The notes: generated from the sequence alone by a model not told the origin. Counted from the first letter of the stretch, positions 54,393 through 62,813 are shown. The stretch is 64,000 nucleotides of DNA from Clostridia bacterium (GCA_024653205.1 JANLFO010000009.1:26350-90349); one strand, 5' to 3'. Made by a program: numbers and translations.

Positions 54393-55256
54393 CTATCCTT
54401 CCTCCTTCCTCTTGATTCGGGGCGCGTCTTTGCCAGACTGGTTGACGTCGGCGCCGGTATTTCCCGGGGGAAAAAGGCCGGGATCGTCTAACGCCGGCAC
54501 GCAGAAGCGGTGGTGGAGCATCCCGTAGACCTTAACCGGCATGCGGTAGGTCCGGCTGAGATTCTCGTCGGTGAGCACTTCCCCGGGCCGCCCGGCGGCA
54601 ATGAACCCGCCGTAACCCATCAGGGCCACCCGGTCGGCGAGGGCAAACACGTCGTTGGGAGAATGGGAGGTCATGATGATGGTCAGCCTCTGTGCGGTGG
54701 CCAGCTTCCTGATCATGCTCAGCACCAGGGTTTGGTTCCGGAAATCGAGGTGAGAAGTAGGCTCGTCCAGTAGAAGCACCCTGGGTTGCTGGGCCAGGAC
54801 CCTGGCGATAAGCACCATCTGTTTTTCCCCGCCGCTGATCCCGGTGTAGCGCCTATCCCTGAGGTGGCTCATGCCCACGCGTTCCAGCGCCGCTTCGGCC
54901 AGCAGGACGTCCTGCGCCGAAGGCGAGGAGAAAACGTTCAAGTAGGGGGCGCGGCCCATGAGCACGATCTGCAGCACCGTATAGGGGAAGGCAGAGCCGT
55001 GCTCCTGAGGAATGTACCCGATGAGGGTGGCCACCTCTTTGCGCCGCATTCTTTCCAGGCTGCGGCCGTCGATCAGCACCTCGCCGCGGCGCAGCCTTTC
55101 CATCCCGGCAATGCACCTGAGCAGGGTGGTCTTGCCGCAGCCGTTGGGCCCCAGGAGGCAGAACACCTCCCCTGGCTCAACGGTCAGGTTGAGCCCCTCA
55201 AAGACCGCCTTGCGGCCGTCGTAAGAGAAGGCCGCGTCCCTTACCTCCAGTGTCAA
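54393..55256 (-). CDS. Metal/chelate ABC importer, ATP-binding protein (FecE/BtuD-like)
   Basis: ATPase (287 aa) of a type II ABC importer. Walker A GPNGCGKT near residue 36, signature ISGGEKQMVLIARVLAQQP near 135, Walker B VLLLDEPTSHLD near 160 and MTSHSPNDV with the switch His. TTG 55256 overlaps the permease stop (TTGA) and is preceded by GGGAG; the longer frame to 55529 runs through the permease gene and is spurious. The C-terminal extension after residue 250 is variable. Type II importers of this kind carry Fe-siderophores, B12, heme, or molybdate (as in H. influenzae MolBCA). Confidence 0.93.
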   Translation of the reverse strand: MTLEVRDAAFSYDGRKAVFEGLNLTVEPGEVFCLLGPNGCGKTTLLRCIAGMERLRRGEVLIDGRSLERMRRKEVATLIGYIPQEHGSAFPYTVLQIVLMGRAPYLNVFSSPSAQDVLLAEAALERVGMSHLRDRRYTGISGGEKQMVLIARVLAQQPRVLLLDEPTSHLDFRNQTLVLSMIRKLATAQRLTIIMTSHSPNDVFALADRVALMGYGGFIAAGRPGEVLTDENLSRTYRMPVKVYGMLHHRFCVPALDDPGLFPPGNTGADVNQSGKDAPRIKRKEEG

Positions 55257-56323
55257 GACCAACCACTCCCTCGACGGAGCAGGTAGGCGAAGAAGGGCGC
55301 CCCCACCAGGGCGGTGAAGATGCCCAGGGGGACCTCCGCCGTGGTCACCGAGCGGGCCAGGTTGTCCATGAGCAAGAGATAGGCTCCGCCCAGGGAGGCG
55401 CTGGCCGGCAGCAGCAGCTTGTGATCCGGGCCCACCAGCATGCGGCCGATGTGGGGGATCACCAGGCCCACCCAGCCGATGACCCCGGCTACGGAAACCG
55501 CCGCCGAGGTGGCCAGGGTGCAGAAGCATATTATCACCAGCCGGTGCCTCTCCACATCCATGCCCAGGGCTTTGGCGTCCTCGTCGCCCATGGAGAGCAC
55601 GTTGACCCGCCAGCGCACCAGGAGAAGGGCGATGACCGCGCCGATCATCAGCGGGCCGGCAAAGCCCAGGTCGCCCGGCGAGGCTTTGGCCAGGCTGCCC
55701 ATGAGCCAGAAGACGATGGCGGGCATCTTTTCCAGGGGGTCGGCGGTGTATTTCAGGAAGGAGACCAGGGCAGAAAAGAAAGCCCCCACGATTACGCCGG
55801 CCAGCACCAGGGTGAGGGTGGGCGTGGTGCGATAGAAGCGGCTGAGGCCATAGGTGAGCCCTACCGAAAGCAATCCGGAGGCGAAGGCGGCGGTCTGCAC
55901 CACGGAAATGGGAGCGCCCAGGAGTATGGCCAGGGCGGCGCCGAAGGCCGCCCCGTTGGTCACTCCCAGGATGTCGGGCGACACCAGGGGATTGCGAAAG
56001 ATGCCCTGAAAACAGGCGCCGGATACGGAAAGGCTGGCCCCTATCAGGATACCCATGATCACCCTGGGCAACCTGACCTGGAGAATGGCCACCCTTAAGG
56101 CTTCGGGAAAGCTTAGCCGATCCAGGTTCAAGGCCTCGGCCGCCAGCAGTCGGACGACTTCCTCCGGCCTCGCCGGGTAGCGACCCACGAAGAGCGAAAG
56201 AACCAAGGCCAAAACCGGGATAACCACCAGGGCCACCTGGACCGGGCGGGAGAGCCCCCAGCCGACCGTGGTCTTTTGAGCTGAAGCCAAGCCTTTGTCC
56301 ACCGCCTCTGCCCCCTTTGCCAC
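55253..56323 (-). CDS. Metal/chelate ABC importer, FecCD-type permease
   Basis: Permease (356 aa) with about ten membrane segments, FecCD family. Marks are RLPRVIMGILIGASLSVSGACFQGIFRNPLVSPDILGVTNGA near residue 82 and GWVGLVIPHIGRMLVG near 295. It would form a homodimer with two copies of the ATPase. Start GTG 56323. The binding protein gene lies 102 bases upstream; the ATPase overlaps its stop. Confidence 0.95.
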   Translation of the reverse strand: MAKGAEAVDKGLASAQKTTVGWGLSRPVQVALVVIPVLALVLSLFVGRYPARPEEVVRLLAAEALNLDRLSFPEALRVAILQVRLPRVIMGILIGASLSVSGACFQGIFRNPLVSPDILGVTNGAAFGAALAILLGAPISVVQTAAFASGLLSVGLTYGLSRFYRTTPTLTLVLAGVIVGAFFSALVSFLKYTADPLEKMPAIVFWLMGSLAKASPGDLGFAGPLMIGAVIALLLVRWRVNVLSMGDEDAKALGMDVERHRLVIICFCTLATSAAVSVAGVIGWVGLVIPHIGRMLVGPDHKLLLPASASLGGAYLLLMDNLARSVTTAEVPLGIFTALVGAPFFAYLLRRGSGWS

Positions 56324-56425
56324 GGCTAGGTCGTTTGCCCGGTCACCCGCCGGCTCTTAAGGATTGCCTGTGGGCCGGGCCGTCGACGGACCCTGCTCTG
56401 TGGGACTGCCGGCGAAGACTTGGGA

Positions 56426-57613
56426 TTACCTGCCAGCGGCCGGGCCGGCGTTGGCGGACCCTGCCCCGCCGCCCTTACCCGCGTTGGGCTGGCCGCTCTG
56501 GCCGCCCGCCGGGGTATCCACCGGATGGAGAATGCCGGCTACGTCGGCATCGCTAAGGGCAAAGCCGTAGATTTCCCGGTAGTAGCGCTTGATTTCGTTT
56601 TCGATGCTTACTCCCGCGAAACGGTCCGGATAGGCGTTAATCGCCAGCCAGAGGGGCAGAAGCGCGGCGGACTCGGCCGAATTACGGTGCCACAAGAACC
56701 CCCCTACCGGGATGCGGAGGACTCTTCCCTCCTTTACCGCCCGCAGGCCGCTCCAGGTGGGGTCGCGAGCCAGATCGGCGGCATTACCGTAGTCTACCAC
56801 GATAAGGTCCGGATCCCAGCTCAGCACCTGCTCGAGCGATACCTCGGCCAGGCCGCCTTCCCTGCCGCCCAGCGTGGACAGCTCCTGGGCGGCGTTGCGG
56901 CAGCCGGCAGCCTCGATCAGGTACTGCATGTAAGTGTCACCGCCGTAGGTGGTCAGATGGTCGGGGTTAAAGCCCATGTAGACCTTGACCCGCTTGTCCG
57001 CCGGAAGCTCGGCGGTGCGCGACTTAATCTCCCGGAGCATACCGTCGAGGAACCGGCAGTAATACTCCGCCCGGGCCGGCTGGCCGAAAATCTCCCCGAA
57101 GAGGCGCACGGTAGCCTTGTGGTTCTCAAAAACTTGTTCCGGCGCGTTCGTGGTGCTGATGCGCACCGTAGGCAGGTCGGTATTCTTCTCTACCAGATCC
57201 ATGTCCACCTCGGAGCCGATGCAGAACTGGGGGTCGGCGGCTAGCAGGGCTTCGATGTTGATGTCTGCCGCCGTGCGCCGGGGCGCAGGTATCTGGGCCT
57301 GGCGGGGGTAGAACTTCTCGAAAAGCTTGAACCGGCTCTGGGAAGCCGTCATGGCACACAACTTGTCCTGAGCGCCCACCGCGTACATTAGCTGAACCAG
57401 GGGAGAGGTAAGCACGGCCACCCGCTGGAGGTTCTCCGGGGTGGGTATTTCCACCGACCGACCGGTCATGTCCACAATGGTCCGGGTGCCGGCCTTCGCG
57501 GCGGGGGCAGAGGGAGCCTGTCCGCTCGGCTGGCCGCACCCCTGGACGGCCAAGGCCAGGATCACGGTCAGGATCAATCCCAGCAGCAGGTGCTTGCTTT
57601 TGGGCCGACGCAT
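56426..57613 (-). CDS. Metal/chelate ABC importer, substrate-binding lipoprotein
   Basis: Type III periplasmic-binding-protein fold (395 aa) with lipoprotein signal (lipobox LAVQGC, residues 1-26) and Ala/Pro linker. The mature part starts TIVDMTGRSVEIP and ENLQRVAVLTSPLVQLMYAVGAQDKLCAMT, as in FepB/BtuF-like and tungstate/molybdate MolA-like proteins, and has VDYGNAADLARDPTWSGLRAVKEGRVL near residue 290. The C-terminus adds a Gly/Ala/Pro-rich tail. With the ModE-linked neighbourhood a molybdate or tungstate ligand is plausible, iron-siderophore being the default annotation. First gene of the importer operon; GGAGGTAC precedes ATG 57613. Confidence 0.92.
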   Translation of the reverse strand: MRRPKSKHLLLGLILTVILALAVQGCGQPSGQAPSAPAAKAGTRTIVDMTGRSVEIPTPENLQRVAVLTSPLVQLMYAVGAQDKLCAMTASQSRFKLFEKFYPRQAQIPAPRRTAADINIEALLAADPQFCIGSEVDMDLVEKNTDLPTVRISTTNAPEQVFENHKATVRLFGEIFGQPARAEYYCRFLDGMLREIKSRTAELPADKRVKVYMGFNPDHLTTYGGDTYMQYLIEAAGCRNAAQELSTLGGREGGLAEVSLEQVLSWDPDLIVVDYGNAADLARDPTWSGLRAVKEGRVLRIPVGGFLWHRNSAESAALLPLWLAINAYPDRFAGVSIENEIKRYYREIYGFALSDADVAGILHPVDTPAGGQSGQPNAGKGGGAGSANAGPAAGR

Positions 57614-57687
57614 GGGAAAAGTACCTCCTATCTCAACAATTTGGCGTCCAACTCCCCAGACTCCCGCGCTCAGAGAATCCCGGGTCT

Positions 57688-57798
57688 TTACTGGGGGAAT
57701 TTTAGGGCTTTCTTGTTATTGCCGGTCCTCTTGACGGTACTCGCCCAGAACTTTGGCTGGGTCGGCGGCGGGATTGAAGCCGGCGGCTTTGAGGTCAT
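57688..57798 (-). CDS. Possible 36-aa peptide after molybdenum hydroxylase large subunit
   Basis: An ATG overlaps the stop of the large subunit (ATGA) and opens a 36-codon frame, beginning MTSKPPASIPPP and ending KFPQ. An alternative frame reads YDLKAAGFNPAADPAKVLGEYRQ before its stop. Either may be translated or neither; the rest of 57614-57794 shows no promoter that I can identify with confidence. Confidence 0.2.
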   Translation of the reverse strand: MTSKPPASIPPPTQPKFWASTVKRTGNNKKALKFPQ

Positions 57799-60089
57799 AC
57801 CTTGCCGGCCCGCTTTTCCTTTAGGGCGCGCCAGAGCTTTTCATAGGTAATGGGCAGGGTTCTCACCCGCACCCCCGTGGCGTCGTATATGGCGTTGGCT
57901 ACGCAGCCCAAGGTAGGGGTAGTGGCTCCCTCCCCTACTTCCTTGACCCCCCACGGCGCATTGGGATCCGAGCTTTCCACTAGTTCCGAAGTGACCGGAG
58001 GCATATCCAAGGCCGTGGGCAACCTGTATTCGGCAAGATTGCCGTTCAGGAGCCTGCCTTTCTCGTCAAAGAGCACCTCTTCCCAGATGGTTTCTCCAAG
58101 ACCCATGGAGAAGGCACCGTGAACCTGCCCGTGCAGGAGAGCGGGGTTAACCACAAAACCGGAGTCGTGGACGTCCCAGGCTTCGACCACCTTGATTTCG
58201 CCGGTTTCCTCGTCTACCTCTACCTCGGCCACCTGCACTGCAGCACTGTAGGCCGGGGAGGTGCCCACGGTGGCGCCTTTTTGCGTCCCCCCTAGCTTCG
58301 GCGGCCGATAAGAGCCGCGCCCTACAAGCTGGCCGTGCTGCACAAAGTAGGCTCGCGCTATCTCGGCGAAGGGCTTGGTTACGGAAGGATCCGCCTTCTT
58401 GAATACCACGCCCTCGCGGCAATCTAATTCCTCCGGTGAAACGCCTAGCATACCGGCGGCGGTCTCCAGAATTTTCCTCTTAATTTCTTCCCCGGCCCGC
58501 TTTACCGCCCACCCCGCCATGAGGGTCTGTCGGCTGGCATAGGCTCCGAAATCGTGCGTGGCGAGGTCCGTGTCGGCAGCCACAATCTTTATGTCTTCGA
58601 AACGGTAACCCATGGCTTCCGCGGCCATCTGGCAGAGTACCGTGTCGCTGCCCTGGCCGATATCCACCGCCCCGGTATAAACCGTAGCCGCAGTGCCGTC
58701 ATCGTGAACTTTGATCATGGCCACCGCGTGGGGCAGGTTGGTCCGGTATATAGGGTAACCGGCGCCGGAAACAAAGCCGCCCACGCCCACGCCGATCCCC
58801 CGGCCTTTGGGCAGCTTGCCCTTTTTATCCTTCCAACCCGAAATATCCCTGGCTTTTTCCAGGGCTTCCTTTAGGGCGTAAGAGTCCACCTTTAGGCCGT
58901 TGAGCGTCACTGTACCGGGACGGCGGGCGTTGACCAGACGTATCTCTATAGGATCCATGCCTAAATCTTCGGCAATGTGGGTTAGATGGCTTTCGAAGGC
59001 AAATCGAGGTTGTGGCTGTCCGTGGCCCCGCTGAGCGCCACAGGGGGGAAGGTTAGTAACCACCCGTACGCAATCGAACTTATAGTTGTCAAACTCGTAG
59101 TACACGGGCAGCAGGGCACCGGCGTAGTACGCGCTGGCTATTCCCAGGCCGGTGTATGCCCCGCCGTCAATGACCAAGTTGGCGTGTACGCCCAAAATCT
59201 TGCCTTCCTCAGTTACGCCGGTGGTATATTCCATAAACATTTTGTGGCGGCCGCGGTTATTGTAAAACATCTCGTGCCGATCGAAGAACATCTTAACCGG
59301 CCGGCCCGTAATTTTGGCGAGAGCCACGGCGGCAAAATCCAGGCCGGTCGGGTCAAGCTTGCCCCCAAAACCGCCTCCCACATAGGTCTTGAGAACCCGG
59401 ATTTTCCCCAGGGGGAGGCCGAATACCCGGGAGAGGTAATACTGCAGGTAGTGGACCGATTGGGTGGCGGAGTAAAGCGTCACCTTGTCCCCTTCCCAGA
59501 AGGCGATCGAGGCATGGGGTTCTAGGGGCGATTGGTAAGTGCGCTGTCCCACAAAACTGTCGGTGCGCACGTAGAACGCTTCTTTGAAAGCCTTTTCTAC
59601 ATCTCCAAAGTGGTGGTGGATTTCCACGTTTATGTTGCGGGGATACTCGTCAAAAATCTGAGGCGCCTCCTCTTTTATGGCCTCATAGGGGTCAAACACG
59701 GCGGGCAGCACTTCATACTCTACTTTGATCAGCTTAAGGGCCTGGTAGACGGTCTCCACGTCTTCGGCCGCCACGGCCGCGACCTTGTCGCCCACGTAGC
59801 GAACTTTGTCGATGCAGAAAACGTTTTCGTCCCAACGCGCAGGACTAAGCCCGTACTTCGTAGCCGGCACGTCCTTGGCCGTGATTACGGCCCTCACTCC
59901 CGGCAGCTTTTCCGCCTGGGAGGTGTCGATACTCAGGATGCGGGCGTGGGCGTACGGGCTGGTTAAGAGTTTTCCCACCAGCATGTTTGAGAACTTCAGG
60001 TCGGCGGTGTACTTGGCCCGCCCAGTTACTTTATCGTACGCGTCCACCCTGGGTACGCTCTTGCCGATTACCGCATAGTTATCACTCAT
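57795..60089 (-). CDS. Molybdenum hydroxylase large subunit (xanthine dehydrogenase/4-HBCR type)
   Basis: Catalytic subunit (764 aa) of a xanthine-oxidase-family enzyme. It holds the molybdopterin cytosine dinucleotide and has YVGGGFGGKLDP near residue 240, GAQRGHGQPQPRFAFESH near 355, GAVDIGQGSDTVLCQMAAEAMG near 468, and the catalytic Glu in GVKEVGEGATTPT near 725. The AQRGHG variant of the usual AFRGFG also occurs in 4-hydroxybenzoyl-CoA reductase-like enzymes, but the FAD subunit here lacks the extra [4Fe-4S] insert of that enzyme, so the substrate stays open (N-heterocycle, purine, aldehyde or hydroxyaromatic CoA). ATG 60089 overlaps the [2Fe-2S] subunit end by 8 bases. Confidence 0.93.
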   Translation of the reverse strand: MSDNYAVIGKSVPRVDAYDKVTGRAKYTADLKFSNMLVGKLLTSPYAHARILSIDTSQAEKLPGVRAVITAKDVPATKYGLSPARWDENVFCIDKVRYVGDKVAAVAAEDVETVYQALKLIKVEYEVLPAVFDPYEAIKEEAPQIFDEYPRNINVEIHHHFGDVEKAFKEAFYVRTDSFVGQRTYQSPLEPHASIAFWEGDKVTLYSATQSVHYLQYYLSRVFGLPLGKIRVLKTYVGGGFGGKLDPTGLDFAAVALAKITGRPVKMFFDRHEMFYNNRGRHKMFMEYTTGVTEEGKILGVHANLVIDGGAYTGLGIASAYYAGALLPVYYEFDNYKFDCVRVVTNLPPCGAQRGHGQPQPRFAFESHLTHIAEDLGMDPIEIRLVNARRPGTVTLNGLKVDSYALKEALEKARDISGWKDKKGKLPKGRGIGVGVGGFVSGAGYPIYRTNLPHAVAMIKVHDDGTAATVYTGAVDIGQGSDTVLCQMAAEAMGYRFEDIKIVAADTDLATHDFGAYASRQTLMAGWAVKRAGEEIKRKILETAAGMLGVSPEELDCREGVVFKKADPSVTKPFAEIARAYFVQHGQLVGRGSYRPPKLGGTQKGATVGTSPAYSAAVQVAEVEVDEETGEIKVVEAWDVHDSGFVVNPALLHGQVHGAFSMGLGETIWEEVLFDEKGRLLNGNLAEYRLPTALDMPPVTSELVESSDPNAPWGVKEVGEGATTPTLGCVANAIYDATGVRVRTLPITYEKLWRALKEKRAGKV

Positions 60090-60615
60090 TGCTCGCCCTT
60101 CCCTCCTCTATTCCCTCGTTTGCTTTCTCGTTGGCGGCCGCCAGGATGGCCTTGACGACGTTGACGTAGCCCGTACAGCGGCAGAGATTGCCGGCAATGG
60201 CCTCCCGCACTTCCTGCTCGGTAGGGTGAGGATTGCGGGCCAAGAGGGCTTTGGCCGACAGAATCATGCCGGGCGTGCAGTAGCCGCACTGTACCGCCGC
60301 GTGGTTTATGAAAGCTTCCTGCACCCGATCCAACCTGCCGTCTTGTGTCACCCCTTCGATGGTGGTGATCTCGACTCCGTCGGCCTCCACGGCCAGAACC
60401 AGGCAGGAGTTGACGGGTTCCCCGTCCACCAGTACGGTGCAGGCCCCGCAGTCGCCCAGCTCGCACCCCTTCTTGGTTCCGGTGAGGTCGAGGTCCTCGC
60501 GCAGCAGATCTACCAGGAGGGTATTGGCTTTGACCGGTCGGGTATGGACCGTTCCGTTTACCTTCAGAGTGACCAGATAGCGCTTGACACCTGTTCTGTC
60601 GACTATGGCCTGCAT
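60082..60615 (-). CDS. Molybdenum hydroxylase [2Fe-2S] subunit
   Basis: Iron-sulfur subunit (177 aa), CoxS/HcrC type. The plant-type [2Fe-2S] site is CELGDCGACTVLVDG near residue 50 and the second, alpha-helical site is QCGYCTPGMI near 112 with NLCRCTGYVNVVKAI near 145. All eight Cys ligands are present. It bridges electrons between the Mo and FAD subunits. N-terminal 10 residues precede the normal start of the domain. It starts 18 bases after the FAD subunit stop. Confidence 0.96.
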   Translation of the reverse strand: MQAIVDRTGVKRYLVTLKVNGTVHTRPVKANTLLVDLLREDLDLTGTKKGCELGDCGACTVLVDGEPVNSCLVLAVEADGVEITTIEGVTQDGRLDRVQEAFINHAAVQCGYCTPGMILSAKALLARNPHPTEQEVREAIAGNLCRCTGYVNVVKAILAAANEKANEGIEEGRASNE

Positions 60616-60633
60616 TTCCCTACCCCCAATTCC

Positions 60634-61509
60634 TTATGCCTGCCCCTCGGCGATGGCTTTGCGCAGGGCACGTTTGGTAAACACCCGTACCATGTCCCGG
60701 CGGTATTCTTCCGAGGCACGAATATCGGAGATGGGCTTGCTTTCGGCCGCCGCACACCGGCCTACTTCCTCCAGAAGCTCCTCGGTGGCCTCCTTGCCCG
60801 TCAAAAGCTCTTCCGCTTTCTTGGCCCGCATGGGCACGGGAGCAACCGCACCCAGCACAATCCGGGCCTCTTTGACCACGTTTCCCTCTGTGACTACCGC
60901 CGCCGCCACCCCCACCACGGCGAGCGCGCCCGAGCGCCGCAGACCGAACTTCAAGTAGGTGCTGCCGGTGAAGGGCGGCTCGCGGTCGGGAATAACGATC
61001 TCAGTCAAGATCTCGTCCTGATTGATCACGGTCTGATTCGGCCCCACGAAGAACTGTTCCAGGGGCAGAGTCCTTTCTCCCGTAGCCCCCACCAGTCTTG
61101 CCTGGGCTTCCAGGGCTATTAGGATGGGAGGAAGGTCGGCAGAGGGAACGGCGTTGCAAATATTTCCCCCCACGGTACCCCGGTTTCTGATCTGGTAGTT
61201 GGCTATCTGCCGGGCGGCCCCGCAGACGGAAGGGTACTTTTCCTGCAGGAGGGCCGACCGGATAAGATCGTTGTGGGTAACTAGCGCGCCGATAACCACT
61301 CCTCTTTCCTTGTGGTACTGAATACCCCTTAGCCCCTCCAAGTTTCGCAGCGAGACCAGAACCTCTGGGGACAAAAGTCCGCCCTTCATCTTGGGCAGGA
61401 GGTCGGTGCCGGCGGCAAGAGCCTTAGCGCTGGAGCCGAATCTTGCCAAGAGCGCACAAGCCTCCGCTAGGCTCATGGGTGCAAAGTAATCAAAGTCGGG
61501 CAGGTACAT
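60634..61509 (-). CDS. Molybdenum hydroxylase FAD subunit
   Basis: FAD-binding subunit (291 aa), CoxM/HcrB type. FAD motifs AGGTD-equivalent ALAAGTDLLPKMKGG near residue 38 and NRGTVGGNICNAVPSADLPPIL near 105 are present. There is no Cys-rich insert of the sort found in 4-hydroxybenzoyl-CoA reductase beta subunits. The start is ATG 61509 (MYLPDFDYFAP); an open frame extends to 61737 through the leader RNA but has no homology. First gene of the operon, downstream of ModE-box promoter B and a long leader. Confidence 0.94.
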   Translation of the reverse strand: MYLPDFDYFAPMSLAEACALLARFGSSAKALAAGTDLLPKMKGGLLSPEVLVSLRNLEGLRGIQYHKERGVVIGALVTHNDLIRSALLQEKYPSVCGAARQIANYQIRNRGTVGGNICNAVPSADLPPILIALEAQARLVGATGERTLPLEQFFVGPNQTVINQDEILTEIVIPDREPPFTGSTYLKFGLRRSGALAVVGVAAAVVTEGNVVKEARIVLGAVAPVPMRAKKAEELLTGKEATEELLEEVGRCAAAESKPISDIRASEEYRRDMVRVFTKRALRKAIAEGQA

Positions 61510-61886
61510 AGCCGAACCCCCATCTCCTTTCCTGAATGGCTTATGGTGTGTCTGACCTGTGACCTCTGGAAAAAGGCCGGGGGGAACCGGCAGCGCCAGC
61601 CCGGGCAGCTGCTGGTCCACTATCCGCCGGTCCCCCGAGGAGAAGCGAATGCCTCTGAACCGCAGAACTTGATTCTCCCGACTCCCGACCGCCTCGGACG
61701 TGGGCCGTCGCCGGTGCCCTAGAGGACGCCCAACCAAGGGAGAGGAGGTCTTGTCCTGGCCAGGCTCCCGGCCAAGGTTGCGGCCCCGTTCGGGGCTGCG
61801 GCGTCAGGATTTCTGGGCCCTTCCCGGCGCTGGCGACCGCAGGGTAAGGGTGTAACGCCTGTGCTTACCTCTCTTAGGGGTGCAAG
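61510..61886 (-). ncRNA. Structured leader RNA of the molybdenum hydroxylase operon
   Basis: About 380 bases between the ModE-box promoter B and the FAD-subunit gene. The blocks 61819-61843 and 61583-61664 match those in the leader at 52957-53361, in the same order and orientation, with less similar sequence between them. Transcript-sense block 2 begins TGCGGTTCAGAGG and contains TTCGCTTCTC and GGACCGGCGG. Conserved ends with a variable middle are typical of a structured regulatory RNA; the molybdenum context points to a cofactor-type riboswitch as the first hypothesis. Confidence 0.5.
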
Positions 61887-61930
61887 CGTTATGCTAAGTT
61901 AAACATAGCGCGCCGCGCATGACCTGTCAA
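61887..61930 (-). promoter_or_regulatory. ModE-box promoter B
   Basis: Minus-strand TTGACA (61930-61925), 17-base spacer, TATGTT (61907-61902). The 24-base palindrome at 61887-61910 has arms CGTTATGCT and AACATAGCG with 6-base spacer aagtta and covers the -10, the same geometry as promoter A. Confidence 0.75.
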
Positions 61931-62026
61931 ACCGCATTCATTCCTCCTCAGACGGATCAGCTTCAGTTTAGAACCCACTAACGCAGCAGATCGGCGTGAT
62001 GTTTCGACTGACGCAGCCATTCTTCG

Positions 62027-62128
62027 TTAGGGCCGTTTGGTCGGGGGGAGTATGCCGGCAATGATTTTGAGAAGCGTGGACTTCCCGCTGCCGTTAAGTC
62101 CTATGAGCTTAAGGTAGCAGCCCCACAC
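62027..62128 (-). pseudogene. Fragment of ABC transporter ATPase
   Basis: A 33-codon frame contains [18 protein letters not shown] followed by AGILPPT, an intact Walker A with its flanks, and then stops. This is the amino-terminal third of the nucleotide-binding fold of an importer ATPase with everything before and after deleted. With the ModE box 174 bases upstream on the same strand, the locus looks like the decayed remains of a molybdate/tungstate transporter operon. Confidence 0.7.
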
Positions 62129-62174
62129 CCAGGATCAGCCAGCTCAGCACTGCCTTGCCCGGTCTTCCGAACAT
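62109..62174 (-). CDS. Possible 21-aa membrane peptide
   Basis: ATG 62174 with AAAGGAGG 8 bases upstream opens a 21-residue frame, [21 protein letters not shown], formed by a basic start and a single hydrophobic helix. Ribosome site and composition are good for a real small membrane peptide, but it could equally be the truncated start of a lost permease or binding-protein gene. It overlaps the ABC ATPase fragment. Confidence 0.4.
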   Translation of the reverse strand: MFGRPGKAVLSWLILGVGLLP

Positions 62175-62211
62175 GTTTTGGCCTCCTTTGCCTTGTGGTT
62201 GAGTTTGAGGG

Positions 62212-62254
62212 GGCCGGTCGCCGCCCGGGGCGCATTGGGAAACGGCGACCGGCC
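62212..62254. repeat. Perfect 12-bp inverted repeat between ModE box C and the transporter debris
   Basis: GGCCGGTCGCCG (62212-62223) and CGGCGACCGGCC (62243-62254), loop of 19 bases. On the minus strand it would lie in the leader downstream of ModE box C. No T-run on the exit side, so its action would be on RNA folding or as a protein site. Confidence 0.75.
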
Positions 62255-62301
62255 GTAGTTGGGAGTTGGATGGGAGAACTCACTCTGCCCTGTGGGCACA
62301 T

Positions 62302-62325
62302 CGTTATGCTAACACAAGCATAGCG
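62302..62325. promoter_or_regulatory. ModE-box C
   Basis: Arms CGTTATGCT (62302-62310) and AGCATAGCG (62317-62325) with spacer aacaca: the most symmetric of the three ModE-type palindromes. On the minus strand TATGCT could be a -10 but no good -35 is found, unlike boxes A and B. On the plus strand the Mop gene lies 280 bases downstream; which side it controls is unclear. Confidence 0.7.
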
Positions 62326-62606
62326 AACAGTGCAATACCCCATAAACGCGGTTTTTGCTCGCCAGTCCGCAGCGCTTTGCTCCTGGGACACGCAGGTGCG
62401 GCCCGGCACCGCAAGACTTTAAATGGCGGCGGCATCCTGCATCATGCTTATTCTTGCCGCTAGCGCATTGACGGAGGACGGGCGGAGTGATACGCCCCTG
62501 GCGGCCGGGGAGGACCCTGTTTAGGTAACCTTTGGCTGCCTGCGCATAGACCGACACCGTAAGGAGAATAATTAACCTGTCGAGGTCGCAAAAGGGGGTG
62601 GAGGGA

Positions 62607-62813
62607 GTGAAGATCAGCGGGCGCAACCAACTGGCCGGCACCGTCCGCCATATTGAGACCGACGACTTGATGGCCAGGGTGTTGGTGGACATCGGTGGCG
62701 GACACAACATAACTGCCGTGATCACCAGGGACGGAGCCGAGGACCTGGGCCTGGCGGTGGGCGACCGCGTTACCGCCCTGGTCAAGGCCACCTCGGTGAT
62801 GCTGGTGAAGTAA
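62607..62813 (+). CDS. Mop-domain molybdenum-binding protein (molbindin)
   Basis: Single Mop domain of 68 aa (KISGRNQLAGTVRHIETDDLMARVLVDI ... ITRDGAEDLGLAVGDRVTALVKATSVML), a beta-barrel that assembles into hexamers holding molybdate or tungstate. The fold is the same as in the C-terminal part of classical ModE, absent from the ModE encoded at 47967, so this protein may supply the missing sensor or a storage function. GTG 62607 has AAAGGGGGTGG upstream; GTG 62598 is the alternative. A hairpin 62872-62889 (GTCGCCCC-AA-GGGGCAAC) may end the transcript. Confidence 0.9.
   Translation: MKISGRNQLAGTVRHIETDDLMARVLVDIGGGHNITAVITRDGAEDLGLAVGDRVTALVKATSVMLVK

Noticed and set aside
54393..55529. Long version of the importer ATPase with an extra 91 N-terminal residues
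   Set aside because: The extension lies inside the FecCD permease gene in another frame; TTG 55256 with the TTGA overlap is the natural start.
57614..57794. A fourth ModE box in front of the importer operon
   Set aside because: I searched for CGnTAT...ATAnCG in this gap and found none, so the importer may be transcribed from the upstream hydroxylase operon or from another promoter.
61510..61737. N-terminal extension of the FAD subunit
   Set aside because: It translates the leader RNA; the same artefact (RFRGxRFSS) appears in the frame at 52895-53164, which is the homologous leader, not a protein family.
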